In this document: piece by piece, positions 51,074-60,027 of the stretch
Position numbering within the stretch: the stretch's first letter is position 1
Layout: every line of letters begins with the position of its first letter
IMG/VR virus record: IMGVR_UViG_3300009034_002371
Coordinates: 1 to 64,000 of that record
Source of the DNA: a virus
Direction: 5' to 3' (one strand)
DNA: 64,000 nucleotides
Position numbers and translations under genes: made by a program
The notes under the pieces: model-generated
What the model saw: the letters and a program-made list of their open reading frames with translations, nothing else
Database searches by the model: none
Told to the model about the DNA's origin: nothing

Positions 51074-53192
51074 GTTAATACACTTTGTATGGTTTGGACC
51101 TAGACCTTTAGGTTATACTGAGTTTCTGGCTGTTAAAACAGCCCGTAAGATATATGGGGTTGAACCATACCTCTGGACAGACAATTCTGTCCCGGAAAAC
51201 GAGTGGTTGTTAAGAATAAAAGAGATCGCCGTACAAAAACAGATTAAAAGTGAGTGGCAGCAGATCGCTAACCTTGCCAGCAAGTATAATTACAAATCAG
51301 ACTATCTAAGATATCAACTCCTACACGATTACGGGGGTTTGTACCTAGATATAGATACCCTCTGTGTGAAACCTATCTTCGGCCTCGTTCTGCAGGGTTT
51401 GGTCGCCGCGCAGCAGCAGTCTTCCAAAGAGCCCATCAATGGCGCTGTTATGTATGTTGCCGAGCCTCAGCATCCAGTTGTGGCTGCCCTCTTAAACGAA
51501 TCTATAAGAATACTCAGAGAGGTCAAGTCTATGACCTGGTCAGAGATTGGCCCTAAATTGCTTTCCAAAACTTTGAAACCGAATATTGATTGTACTATAC
51601 TACCTCATGAACATTTCTATTTCTATAAGTCGTCTCACTGGCGGCAGATATTTGAGGATAATCCTATAGATGACCAGATGTGTGTTATTCATTGGTGGAA
51701 CAAACATGCAGGTGCATTTGCCAGGAAAACTGTTAACCCAGAATATATTAGGACTTCTAACAGCCTCTATGCCAAGATGGTAAAGAGAGTGTTAGGTTCG
51801 GATTATGGTTTGTCCCAGAAGACACCTGCACTGTCGGCTATTGTTTCTATTATGGGTGATCACCCTCAGCGAGCCAGAAACTTTGAAGCGACTCTGCGGT
51901 GTATACAGCAACAAGACTTCCAAGACTATGAGCTAGTAATTGTAGAGCAGTATATAGAGAAGCCTCTATGGGAGAGTCGTGCTAAATCTCTAAATGCAAC
52001 TTACATGACCATCACAGAGAGTACCCTACCTGACTGGGCACGCTTCTGCCTTTCGTGGTGTAAGAATGTCGGAGCCCGGGTATCTAAGCATGATACTTTA
52101 TTGATGCTTGATGGTGATGTGGCATTTGGTAATGATTACTTTTCACGTGTGGTTAGTACTTTCAGGACTGATTGGGGTTACCTTATGGGATTTAGCTTGC
52201 TTATCCGGTTGAACACCAAAGGTACTGGCATCTACTTGAGAGATGGGACCTACCATGCGGAGTGGCCACGTGAGCATGTTGAGAAGACTAACAATCCAGG
52301 TTTCTCAGGTAGTGGAGGCGGGGGTGGTTCCGTTGTCTTCGACAAGCGGTTTTTCTTTGATGTTATAGGGGGTTATAGTGAGAATTATTTCGGCTGGGGT
52401 AAAGAGGATAAAGATTGTCTACTGAGGGCTTATAGATTTGCTGGAGGCAATGAAGAGGGTAGGTTAAGGCGTATGGACTACACCCTACTGCATTTGTTCC
52501 ATCGCCACATAGGACTCGCGCATAGGCCGAAGGAAGCGACTACCCACTATTTCAAGTATACACGGCCATATCCACGTCGTGTTACACATCTTCTCGTGGA
52601 GGCCCAAGTAGGTAGACCGGAGCATAGAACTCTTATAGATCTGTCGCGTTTGGATTCTCCCAGTGCTGGTTGTGTTGAACTTCAAAGATCCCCGTTGTCC
52701 CAGGAAGAACGTGTGAGTATGTTGGGTAACCACCACCCCGAGTATAGTTTTGAAGATTTCACTAATCAAAAGTTGTTCGATGCCACAGATCTAGACGGCT
52801 CTGTCATTGTTGGCAGTTGTTTCTATCAGGATCCCGATTCTCAAGATGCAGATCCTCGCGTGAAAGTTTTTCCTGATGATATGCAGGGGGTTACGTTTAT
52901 TGAATGCAATTTAGATAATGTGTATGTACCCCCAGGTAATACAGTTGACCTCTTGTGTTCTTGTAGGAGGATCAAACGTCAGAATGACGGAGAGTCTTGG
53001 ATACTTAATGAAGATCTAGTGCCTATTGAGCCATTGAGCAAGGAACGCTTAGCCGCGGTTGGTGGTAATATAGTCCCCAGGAAGATACCGCGACGTGCTA
53101 TACGTAAAGAGGAATTGCGTCGCTTACGCAGTGAACGAATGAAGAAGTTCCAAGAGTTTTACGCGTCTCGAGAGAGGCAGGATGAAGAATGA
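51063..53192 (+). CDS. Fused GT32-GT2 glycosyltransferase with virion-like C-terminal domain
   Basis: 709 residues. Residues 1-255 are GT32-type (LIHFVWFGPRPLGYTEFLAV, YLRYQLLHDYGGLYLDIDT). Residues ~258-535 are GT2 (SAIVSIMGDHPQRARNFEAT, LLMLDGDVAFGNDYF, IGGYSENYFGWGKEDKDCLL), with a Gly-rich loop GFSGSGGGGGSVVF. The last ~140 residues hold a domain with VTFIECNLDNVYVPPGNTVD and a Gln-Asn-Asp segment, similar in style to a short domain found in phage proteins, ending in a basic helical tail. The C-terminal domain might tether the enzyme to a virion substrate (inference). Confidence 0.78.
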   Translation: MTCRLIHFVWFGPRPLGYTEFLAVKTARKIYGVEPYLWTDNSVPENEWLLRIKEIAVQKQIKSEWQQIANLASKYNYKSDYLRYQLLHDYGGLYLDIDTLCVKPIFGLVLQGLVAAQQQSSKEPINGAVMYVAEPQHPVVAALLNESIRILREVKSMTWSEIGPKLLSKTLKPNIDCTILPHEHFYFYKSSHWRQIFEDNPIDDQMCVIHWWNKHAGAFARKTVNPEYIRTSNSLYAKMVKRVLGSDYGLSQKTPALSAIVSIMGDHPQRARNFEATLRCIQQQDFQDYELVIVEQYIEKPLWESRAKSLNATYMTITESTLPDWARFCLSWCKNVGARVSKHDTLLMLDGDVAFGNDYFSRVVSTFRTDWGYLMGFSLLIRLNTKGTGIYLRDGTYHAEWPREHVEKTNNPGFSGSGGGGGSVVFDKRFFFDVIGGYSENYFGWGKEDKDCLLRAYRFAGGNEEGRLRRMDYTLLHLFHRHIGLAHRPKEATTHYFKYTRPYPRRVTHLLVEAQVGRPEHRTLIDLSRLDSPSAGCVELQRSPLSQEERVSMLGNHHPEYSFEDFTNQKLFDATDLDGSVIVGSCFYQDPDSQDADPRVKVFPDDMQGVTFIECNLDNVYVPPGNTVDLLCSCRRIKRQNDGESWILNEDLVPIEPLSKERLAAVGGNIVPRKIPRRAIRKEELRRLRSERMKKFQEFYASRERQDEE

Positions 53193-55129
53193 GAACTATA
53201 CCAGTAAAGGAATATGTTGAAGATAGGATAGAAGATAACGGATCGTATAGTCGGACTTTTCTGTCCTATCCTAAATACCATAGGCATGAAGATGGTACCC
53301 TCCATGAGACTGATTGCACTATTATAGAGAGTCAGGATCCTGATTGGGATTGGGAAGTTACCGAGGGTGTCTGGACTCTTTATGTTAAAAGAGATGGTAC
53401 CTTCCAGTCGCGGTTCCATGAACATACTGTTACAAGGAAGCCGGTTGGTATTGGATTTTATAATATCAGAACCAAGACTTCCATAAACAGAGTTGAGTTT
53501 GATTTAACTACATGGGACGTTGAGGTTGGGCATGATACCATAACATGGACAAATCCTGAGAACGGTATTATCTTTAAGGTATGGTATATACATGATCAGG
53601 CTCGAGGTATCGTGGAACTTCCACAAGAAGTACAAACAGAGTTATTAGCTAAGAGGCGCAAGAGCTGGTCCCGTGAAAATACTTATGTTAGCGTTATTTA
53701 CGATGCTGATATGAATTTTCAGGATGAGGATATGGAGTCCGAAGATCGGATCAGACATAAGCATCCTGATTGGGAGATCCAGATCGGAGGGCACCACATC
53801 GTCCATGAAAAATTCGGTCGGAAACCGAATCCACATCCCCCAGAGGTTGAGCGGGAAGATGCAGATGAGTCACTAGATTATACATGGCCCAAACGTAAGA
53901 TATACTTTGCCGAACAGAAGAAGTTCATCGAAGCCTGTAGAATAGATGCTCTGGAAAGCGAAGATGGGAAAATCATTTTCAATACTACCGATACCTTTGG
54001 TTTTGCTTTCTGCGAAGATGCCTATATCCGTGGCTATCCTAATTACAATAATACCAACTATAATGGTGTCGGTCTTATTGTAGATGGGCACACCAGTTCC
54101 GCGTGTGAGTATTTTTCGTTTATCAGATTCAACTTGAGTAGTCAGCTTGGTATCCCAGGTACTATATCTCTTGTTCGCTTGTACTTATACTGCTATAATA
54201 CTTCCTACGGTGGGATCGATTACATGTATGCCAGCCCGACACTCAAGCCGTGGACAGAAACGGGAGTTACCTGGCGTAGATGGAATGGCTCTGCGTATTG
54301 GAATGACCCGGGAGCTTGGTACGGGTTTTATGACTGGGAGGGATGTGAATACGATTTCAATACCCTGAATGGGGCTGGTTGTGATATTAGTAAGTATTAC
54401 GCCTCTAGGCCGGTTAATGAAGGTCACGAGGATTCCTATATAGCTATTGGTGATCTTGGGTTCCATAATATGTTTGACCATCTCCAGGCCCAGTGGGAGG
54501 CCGATAAGTGGTATGGTTGGAAAATCCACAACCCGTCTGACGAGCTTGGGAGAGCATATTTTAGAGATTCTGAGTATGCGACTGTTGGTCAGAGGCCCTA
54601 TTTAGAAGTTACTTGGGTATCTAGTAGTTCAAGTAGCTCTGCCTCGTATAGCTGTAGTTCCTCAAGTTCCAGCTCGTCCCACTCCAGTTCTTCCTCGTTT
54701 AGTTCTAGTTCTTCCAGCTTCAGTAGTTCAAGCTCATCGTGTTCTAGTTCCTATCCAGGTCCATACTACGTTAGGGCGGACGCACTCGGTGGAGGTGTGG
54801 GAGATGCCGATACTCAGGCTCGAGCTCTTACTCCGGAAGAATTTAGAACTCATAATGCAGGGTCCCCGGTAACCTATTACGTTAAAGGAAAATTTGGAAC
54901 ATGTTTAGGTGACTACGCATTTAGTGGTAACTTAAACTACTCGGCAAGGGATGGTAATTTTGCTAATGCTATGCTTATCAAGGGATACCTGAACAACGGG
55001 CCACTTGACGTAGTCCACGGAAGGTATCGTCCAAGATTTATTCTTGGGGATGTCTCTCTGAGTTCGTCAAGCTCGTGTAGTTCAAGTTCTGGTTCTTCAA
55101 GTGTTAGTTCTTCAAGTAGCTCTACTTGA
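53189..55129 (+). CDS. DNRLRE-domain virion protein with Ser-rich linkers, paralog A
   Basis: 646 residues; ATGA overlap with the previous gene. Residues 1-235 are a domain shared with the next gene (FLSYPKYHRHEDGTLHETDC, DPDWDWEVTEGVWTLYVKRD, YIHDQARGIVELPQ). Residues ~265-470 match DNRLRE-type domains (RFNLSSQLGIPGTISLVRLY, LKPWTETGVTWRRWNG, RPYLEVTW). A ~46-residue Ser-rich linker with Cys and Phe follows, then ~90 residues resembling the start of the beta-helix at 58599 (YYVRADALGGG, TYYVKG) but cut short, then a second Ser-rich end. Fibre or adhesin role likely. Confidence 0.72.
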   Translation: MRTIPVKEYVEDRIEDNGSYSRTFLSYPKYHRHEDGTLHETDCTIIESQDPDWDWEVTEGVWTLYVKRDGTFQSRFHEHTVTRKPVGIGFYNIRTKTSINRVEFDLTTWDVEVGHDTITWTNPENGIIFKVWYIHDQARGIVELPQEVQTELLAKRRKSWSRENTYVSVIYDADMNFQDEDMESEDRIRHKHPDWEIQIGGHHIVHEKFGRKPNPHPPEVEREDADESLDYTWPKRKIYFAEQKKFIEACRIDALESEDGKIIFNTTDTFGFAFCEDAYIRGYPNYNNTNYNGVGLIVDGHTSSACEYFSFIRFNLSSQLGIPGTISLVRLYLYCYNTSYGGIDYMYASPTLKPWTETGVTWRRWNGSAYWNDPGAWYGFYDWEGCEYDFNTLNGAGCDISKYYASRPVNEGHEDSYIAIGDLGFHNMFDHLQAQWEADKWYGWKIHNPSDELGRAYFRDSEYATVGQRPYLEVTWVSSSSSSSASYSCSSSSSSSSHSSSSSFSSSSSSFSSSSSSCSSSYPGPYYVRADALGGGVGDADTQARALTPEEFRTHNAGSPVTYYVKGKFGTCLGDYAFSGNLNYSARDGNFANAMLIKGYLNNGPLDVVHGRYRPRFILGDVSLSSSSSCSSSSGSSSVSSSSSST

Positions 55130-55187
55130 TGGTACATATTTACGCCTTGACTGTACTTAGGGTGAATTTGTAATTGGGGGTTGTTGT

Positions 55188-58100
55188 ATGAAACCTCAAC
55201 CAACGGGTTTATATACCGAAGACGCGATAGAATCGGGTGGTATGCACCATACCACCTTCCTATCCTATCCCAAATATCATCGACATGAAGATGGTACTCT
55301 CCATGAGACTGATTGTGTTATCAGGGACAGTCAGGACCCTGATTGGGATTGGGAAGTTATCGAGGGTGTCTGGACTCTTTATGTTAAAAGAGATGGTACT
55401 TATCAGTCCCGATTTCATGATTATACTATCACGAGAAAGCCAGTTGGTGTTGGGTTCTGTAACACACATTCCAAGAAGTGTGTCGTTAAGATAGACTTTG
55501 ATCTGAACTCCTGGGTAGTCAAGATCGATGGGGATACTGCAACATGGACAAATCCCGATAACGGTATTGTTTTCAAAGTCCAGTATATACATGATCAGGC
55601 TCGAGGTATCGTAGAACTTCCACAAGCAGTACAAACACAACTGTTAGAGGATTGTGGATCCTGGCCAGTTGAAGATACCTCCGTTTGTGTTATTTATGAT
55701 GCCGATATAGACTTCCTTAGTGAAGATGTAGATACTGTAGATAGTATAATAGATGGGAACTCGAAGTGGGTAGTTAAAGTTGGAGGACTTTATGTAGTTC
55801 ACGAGAAGCATGGACTGGTAAGTAAAGAACACCGCGATAATCTCGCTTGGCAAAAGCATACGATATACCTTCCTGAACAAAAGAGATATATTGAAGCATG
55901 TGCTCTAGATGCTTTAAAAAGTGAAGATGGCGTACTTATCTTTAACGATACTGATACGTTTAAGGAAGGTGTGGATGGCTACTCAGGCTGCGAGGATACT
56001 TATATAGAGTTAAGTAGTGAAACCACCCACGGTAGTTCTACCCAGATATACTGCGACGGGGACTCTTGGGATACAAAGAAAGTCTTGATTAAGTTTGACC
56101 TAAGTGGTGAGATTCCACTAGTTCCTCATCAAACAATAACTTCTGCTTCCCTGGGTCTATACGTTCTTAACCACTTTGATGGCCCAGCTGACTCCCTTCG
56201 GATTATGTGTGCAGGTGTCCTTAAACCATGGACAGAAGATGAGGCTACCTGGACGCGCTGGCATAAAACAAATGACAAGTGGTGGCACAGTAGCGGCTGT
56301 GATGCTAAGAATGACTATGCCTACTTCAATAGTTTTAGTGGTTATGGGTATGATAGATTTAGTAGTTGGACCCAAGCGTTTATTAACGAAAGTGATGAGG
56401 ATGACTACACTTCATGGGTTGTTAGACCATGGCAAATACAAAAGCAGTATGATGCTCAGCTCTGGTATGGTTGGGTACTCGACCCTGGCGTTCCAGAGCA
56501 TGTAGAAATTACTTTTGCTAGTTCGGAGCATGCTGATCCAACAAAGCGGCCGTATCTGACAGTTACCTGGGAACCAACTAGTTCCTCAAGCTCCAGTTCG
56601 AGCTTCAGTAGTAGTTGTTCCAGTTCGAGCTTCAGTAGTAGTAGTTCTTCATGGGGCCCCTACAGTTGTCAGTTTGGAGATTATACAGTACTACAACACC
56701 TTCATTTTGAAACTGAAAACCCTGATGGGATCCAAATTGGTAAATATAGTATTGTCCATAACTGTTATGCTAACCAGGCCTCCCCCACTGCAGACTATCC
56801 AGCGTGGAAAGCAACTGGAAGCGGATTTAATGTAACTTCGTTCATCAGCTGTGAAGGGGCTAGTGTTGGTGGGTACGCCTTCTATACAGATCTTGAGGAT
56901 ATAACCTTCACAGGGTGCCTTGCTCGTGATAGTAATGTTGGTTTTTATGTTGGAAACCAGGCTATCAGATTAGTCCATAATCTGATTTATAACTGTGCAC
57001 GTGGTATACATATAGCAAGTAGAGATACCTTTATACATGGCAATACTATTTACAACTGTAGTACCTGTGGAATATATCTTGGTACTACTTGGGCCAGTGT
57101 GTACATTCTAGGCAATATTTTAGATTCCTGTGACTATGGTATATTGGCATCTTTTCGACAACCGGCATGCTATCTTGATTGGAACAATTTCAGTAATAGC
57201 CTCACTCTAGATATAGCCCAGTCTGGTGGCCAAGACGTTGTGAATAAGGGGCCGAATACTACCTCCCTTGATCCTGGTTTCTTTGATATAGGAAGTTTAG
57301 ATTTCCGTGTTGGTCAACATATGAGGGGACTTGGTGTTAAGTCTAATTTTGGTAGTAATAATATTATAGCAGCTAGTTGTATCGGCTATCCGGATCAGGG
57401 AGCCATACAGCGGAGAGAGGTAATTGGTGAGGATGCAGCGGTATGGGAGACAGGACCTGATGCACATACCGGAATTGGTTATGTGAAGCTGAGTCCTACT
57501 CACGCTAGTAGATATCCCCTGAAGTGGGAATTCTTAGCTCCTGTCAAAGCTGATCGTGCTCTTCAGTTTAGCTTTTGGCGTAAGGGGAGTTTTAGTGGTA
57601 CATTTCAATTTCTTGCAACAGGTGTTGGTATAAGCATATCTGAGGTTGTTGCTGTACCGGGTTCGTATCAACAACATATATCCCCTGTGGTGACTCCAAC
57701 TTCGGATCAGTTTGCCAAGATAACGTTACAAGCGCAAGGAACAGGTACTATCTATGTCGATGACTTTGGAACTTCGCAAAGTTGTTCCTCAAGCTCATCG
57801 TTCTCAAGTAGTTGTTCCTCAAGCTCATGTAGTAGTTCCTGTTCGTCAAGTTCATGTAGTTCATCGTTCTCAAGTAGTTGTTCCTCAAGCTCATCAAGTT
57901 CATGTAGTTCATCGTTCTCAAGTAGTTGTTCCTCAAGTTCATGTTCGAGTAGCTTCTCAAGTAGTTGCTCTTCGAGCTCCAGCTTTAGTTCATCATGCTC
58001 AAGTAGCTTCTCAAGTTCATGTAGCAGCTCCTCGTTCTCAAGCAGCTGCTCATCGAGTTCATCATGTTCAAGTAGCTTCTCATCGAGTTCATCATGTTCA

Positions 58101-58589
58101 AGTAGCTTCTCAAGTAGCTGTTCATCGAGCTTCTGTTCATCAAGTTCATGTTCAAGTAGCTTCTCGAGCTCCTGTTCATCGAGCTTCAGCTCATCGAGTA
58201 GCTGTTCAAGTAGCTTCAGTAGCTGCAGTTCAAGCTTCAGCTCATCAAGTTCATGTTCAAGTAGCTTCTCGAGTTCATGCTCTTCGAGCTTCAGCTCATC
58301 GAGTTCATGTTCAAGTAGCTTTAGTAGCTGCAGTTCATCGTTCTCAAGTAGCTGCTCATCGAGCTTCAGCTCATCGAGTTCGTGCTCAAGTAGTTTTAGT
58401 AGCTCATCGAGTAGCAGTTTCAGTTCATCGAGTTCATGTTCAAGTAGTTTCTCAAGTTCATGTTCAAGTAGCTTCTCAAGTTGTTCATCGAGCTCCAGCT
58501 TTAGTTCATCATGTTCAAGTAGCTTCTCAAGTTGTTCATCGAGCTCCAGCCTTAGTTCATCATGTTCAAGTAGTTCGAGCATACAGTAG
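55188..58589 (+). CDS. Large modular fibre-like protein with DNRLRE, beta-helix and Ser/Cys/Phe tail, paralog B
   Basis: 1133 residues. Residues ~1-225 are near-identical in places to paralog A (YPKYHRHEDGTLHETDC, GVWTLYVKRDGT). A DNRLRE-like domain (LKPWTEDEATWTRWHK, RPYLTVTW) is followed by a Ser linker (nt ~56578-56650) and a right-handed beta-helix (~500-745: ITFTGCLARDSNVGFYV, HNLIYNCARGIHIAS, IYNCSTCGIYLG). A jelly-roll-like domain (~750-865, KWEFLAPVKADRALQFSFW, GTGTIYVDDFG) comes next, and then ~265 residues of Ser with Cys and Phe to the end. The domain order reads as a fibre with an adhesive module and a very long serine stalk. Surface-glycan binding and O-glycosylation are inferences. 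Confidence 0.72.
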   Translation: MKPQPTGLYTEDAIESGGMHHTTFLSYPKYHRHEDGTLHETDCVIRDSQDPDWDWEVIEGVWTLYVKRDGTYQSRFHDYTITRKPVGVGFCNTHSKKCVVKIDFDLNSWVVKIDGDTATWTNPDNGIVFKVQYIHDQARGIVELPQAVQTQLLEDCGSWPVEDTSVCVIYDADIDFLSEDVDTVDSIIDGNSKWVVKVGGLYVVHEKHGLVSKEHRDNLAWQKHTIYLPEQKRYIEACALDALKSEDGVLIFNDTDTFKEGVDGYSGCEDTYIELSSETTHGSSTQIYCDGDSWDTKKVLIKFDLSGEIPLVPHQTITSASLGLYVLNHFDGPADSLRIMCAGVLKPWTEDEATWTRWHKTNDKWWHSSGCDAKNDYAYFNSFSGYGYDRFSSWTQAFINESDEDDYTSWVVRPWQIQKQYDAQLWYGWVLDPGVPEHVEITFASSEHADPTKRPYLTVTWEPTSSSSSSSSFSSSCSSSSFSSSSSSWGPYSCQFGDYTVLQHLHFETENPDGIQIGKYSIVHNCYANQASPTADYPAWKATGSGFNVTSFISCEGASVGGYAFYTDLEDITFTGCLARDSNVGFYVGNQAIRLVHNLIYNCARGIHIASRDTFIHGNTIYNCSTCGIYLGTTWASVYILGNILDSCDYGILASFRQPACYLDWNNFSNSLTLDIAQSGGQDVVNKGPNTTSLDPGFFDIGSLDFRVGQHMRGLGVKSNFGSNNIIAASCIGYPDQGAIQRREVIGEDAAVWETGPDAHTGIGYVKLSPTHASRYPLKWEFLAPVKADRALQFSFWRKGSFSGTFQFLATGVGISISEVVAVPGSYQQHISPVVTPTSDQFAKITLQAQGTGTIYVDDFGTSQSCSSSSSFSSSCSSSSCSSSCSSSSCSSSFSSSCSSSSSSSCSSSFSSSCSSSSCSSSFSSSCSSSSSFSSSCSSSFSSSCSSSSFSSSCSSSSSCSSSFSSSSSCSSSFSSSCSSSFCSSSSCSSSFSSSCSSSFSSSSSCSSSFSSCSSSFSSSSSCSSSFSSSCSSSFSSSSSCSSSFSSCSSSFSSSCSSSFSSSSSCSSSFSSSSSSSFSSSSSCSSSFSSSCSSSFSSCSSSSSFSSSCSSSFSSCSSSSSLSSSCSSSSSIQ
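57779..58580 (+). repeat. Ser/Cys/Phe low-complexity coding repeat
   Basis: About 265 codons are almost all serine, in the pattern SSSCSSSF, built from short DNA words such as TTCATGTTCAAGTAGC and TCTCAAGT. The units are imperfect, vary between TCN and AGY codons and have no spacers. Long antisense frames in this stretch are a by-product of the codon choice. Confidence 0.8.
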
Positions 58590-58598
58590 AGGTAGAGG

Positions 58599-60011
58599 AT
58601 GGCTGCACCCAAGACAAGATATGTTCGCGCTGACGCCGCTGGTGGTGGTAATGGTACCGTAGATGCTGCAAGCGGGCCAGGCGGTAATTATGCCTGGACG
58701 TGGAATGAGTTTATGTCCAATCTCCCACGCTATGGCGATACCTACTATATTAAAGGTCCTTACACATATACCCTTACAACGGACCTTGATTTCTATGCCG
58801 GACGTTCTAGTGCCCCTATAGTTGTTGAAGGATATTATAATTCCCCCGGAGACAACCCTACAGGAAATAATAGACCTAGAATTGCTTGCGGTGTCCATGA
58901 GTTGGACCTAGGTGGTTATTTCTATTTTAGGAATTTCCGAATAACAATAAGCGAGTGGCTTGGATGTTATTCCGAGGGTCCGAATACAATTGTACAAAAT
59001 TGTAGTAGTTATAATACCGGTCCTGCTATTGACTATCCAGCTGCCTTCTCCGGCGGGGGAGGCGTTTGGATTGACTGTGATGGGAGAGCAAGAGACGCCG
59101 GGTGGTTTTTCGAGGGTAATGTTATCGGTTGCTGTGCTTACAACTGCGATTACGGTTTTATCTCATGGGCGCACGATGTTTGCATTATACATAGTATAAC
59201 AAAAAATTGCGGCTACGGGGTATGGATGTACTCCGGCGGGAGTGCTATATTGAACAATACATTCTATAACTGTTCCTCAGGTGGAATCTTTGGCGAGAAT
59301 CAGGCTGTTGGCCCTATTATAGGTAACGTGTTTGACTCTGGTGATAAAGGTGTAGAGTATGATGTTCCGGCAGGTCGGGAGGTGTGGCTTGATTACAATA
59401 ATTATGAGAACCTCTCCGGGAGTGATACTGTAAACTGTAGCAAGGGGGAGGACTGGACCAGCGATGATCCCGAGTTCTTCGACTTCGGAACTAGCGACTT
59501 TCGGGTAGGTCCAGGTATCAGAGGACAGGGATTCCCGAAGTGGCAAGATTTCTTTGACCATATCCTCAACCCCAATTTGGAGGGTTGGTCTGATCAGGGA
59601 GCTTTGCAGCGACGAGAAGAAGTAGGGGAAATGTCTGTCGAGAAGGAGACAGGTCCTAACGCTCGCGGGGGCACTGGATCATGTGTACGATTCACTCCTT
59701 CATCTACTGTACACCCTCAAGTATGGGTTTTCAAGGTTCCCTGCCAGGATAGTATTGCTGTACAGTTGGACATGTGGCATAAAATCACGTCCGGCTTTAA
59801 TGGGTCTTTTACATTTAGTGCTTCTGGTAGTGGTATCACTCCAATAAATGAGGAAGTAGTGGCGCTTACAGATGATGGTGTTTACCATGAGTTTCTTTCC
59901 AGTATAATGACGCCGACCGAGTCCGGTTACATTGCAGTAACACTGAGAGCAAAGCAGGGTGTAGTTTCCGGTAGCATTTTCGTTGATGACATTACTACTC
60001 TAGAAGTATAG
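58599..60011 (+). CDS. Beta-helix virion protein with C-terminal jelly-roll-like domain
   Basis: 470 residues. It begins with TRYVRADAAGGGNGTVDA, YYIKGPYTYTL and GYYNSPGDNPTGNNRP, the last also in the genes at 44430 and 63350. The beta-helix follows (FYFRNFRITIS, EGNVIGCCAYNCDYGFIS, AILNNTFYNCSSGGIFG) and a closing DDPEFFDFGTSDFRVGPG. The end domain (~340-470: DQGALQRREEVGE, SIAVQLDMWHKITSGFNGSF, SGSIFVDDITTLEV) is a clear paralog of that in the previous gene but without a serine tail. Glycan binding is plausible, and enzyme residues are not evident. Confidence 0.75.
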   Translation: MAAPKTRYVRADAAGGGNGTVDAASGPGGNYAWTWNEFMSNLPRYGDTYYIKGPYTYTLTTDLDFYAGRSSAPIVVEGYYNSPGDNPTGNNRPRIACGVHELDLGGYFYFRNFRITISEWLGCYSEGPNTIVQNCSSYNTGPAIDYPAAFSGGGGVWIDCDGRARDAGWFFEGNVIGCCAYNCDYGFISWAHDVCIIHSITKNCGYGVWMYSGGSAILNNTFYNCSSGGIFGENQAVGPIIGNVFDSGDKGVEYDVPAGREVWLDYNNYENLSGSDTVNCSKGEDWTSDDPEFFDFGTSDFRVGPGIRGQGFPKWQDFFDHILNPNLEGWSDQGALQRREEVGEMSVEKETGPNARGGTGSCVRFTPSSTVHPQVWVFKVPCQDSIAVQLDMWHKITSGFNGSFTFSASGSGITPINEEVVALTDDGVYHEFLSSIMTPTESGYIAVTLRAKQGVVSGSIFVDDITTLEV

Positions 60012-60027
60012 GGGTTGAGGTAGCAGT

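Noticed and set aside
57752-58612. A 286-residue open frame on the minus strand rich in Leu/Glu (LLEHDELKLELDEQ)
   Set aside because: It is the complement of the Ser-rich repeat; the composition follows from the serine codons and there is no ribosome binding site or independent gene pattern.
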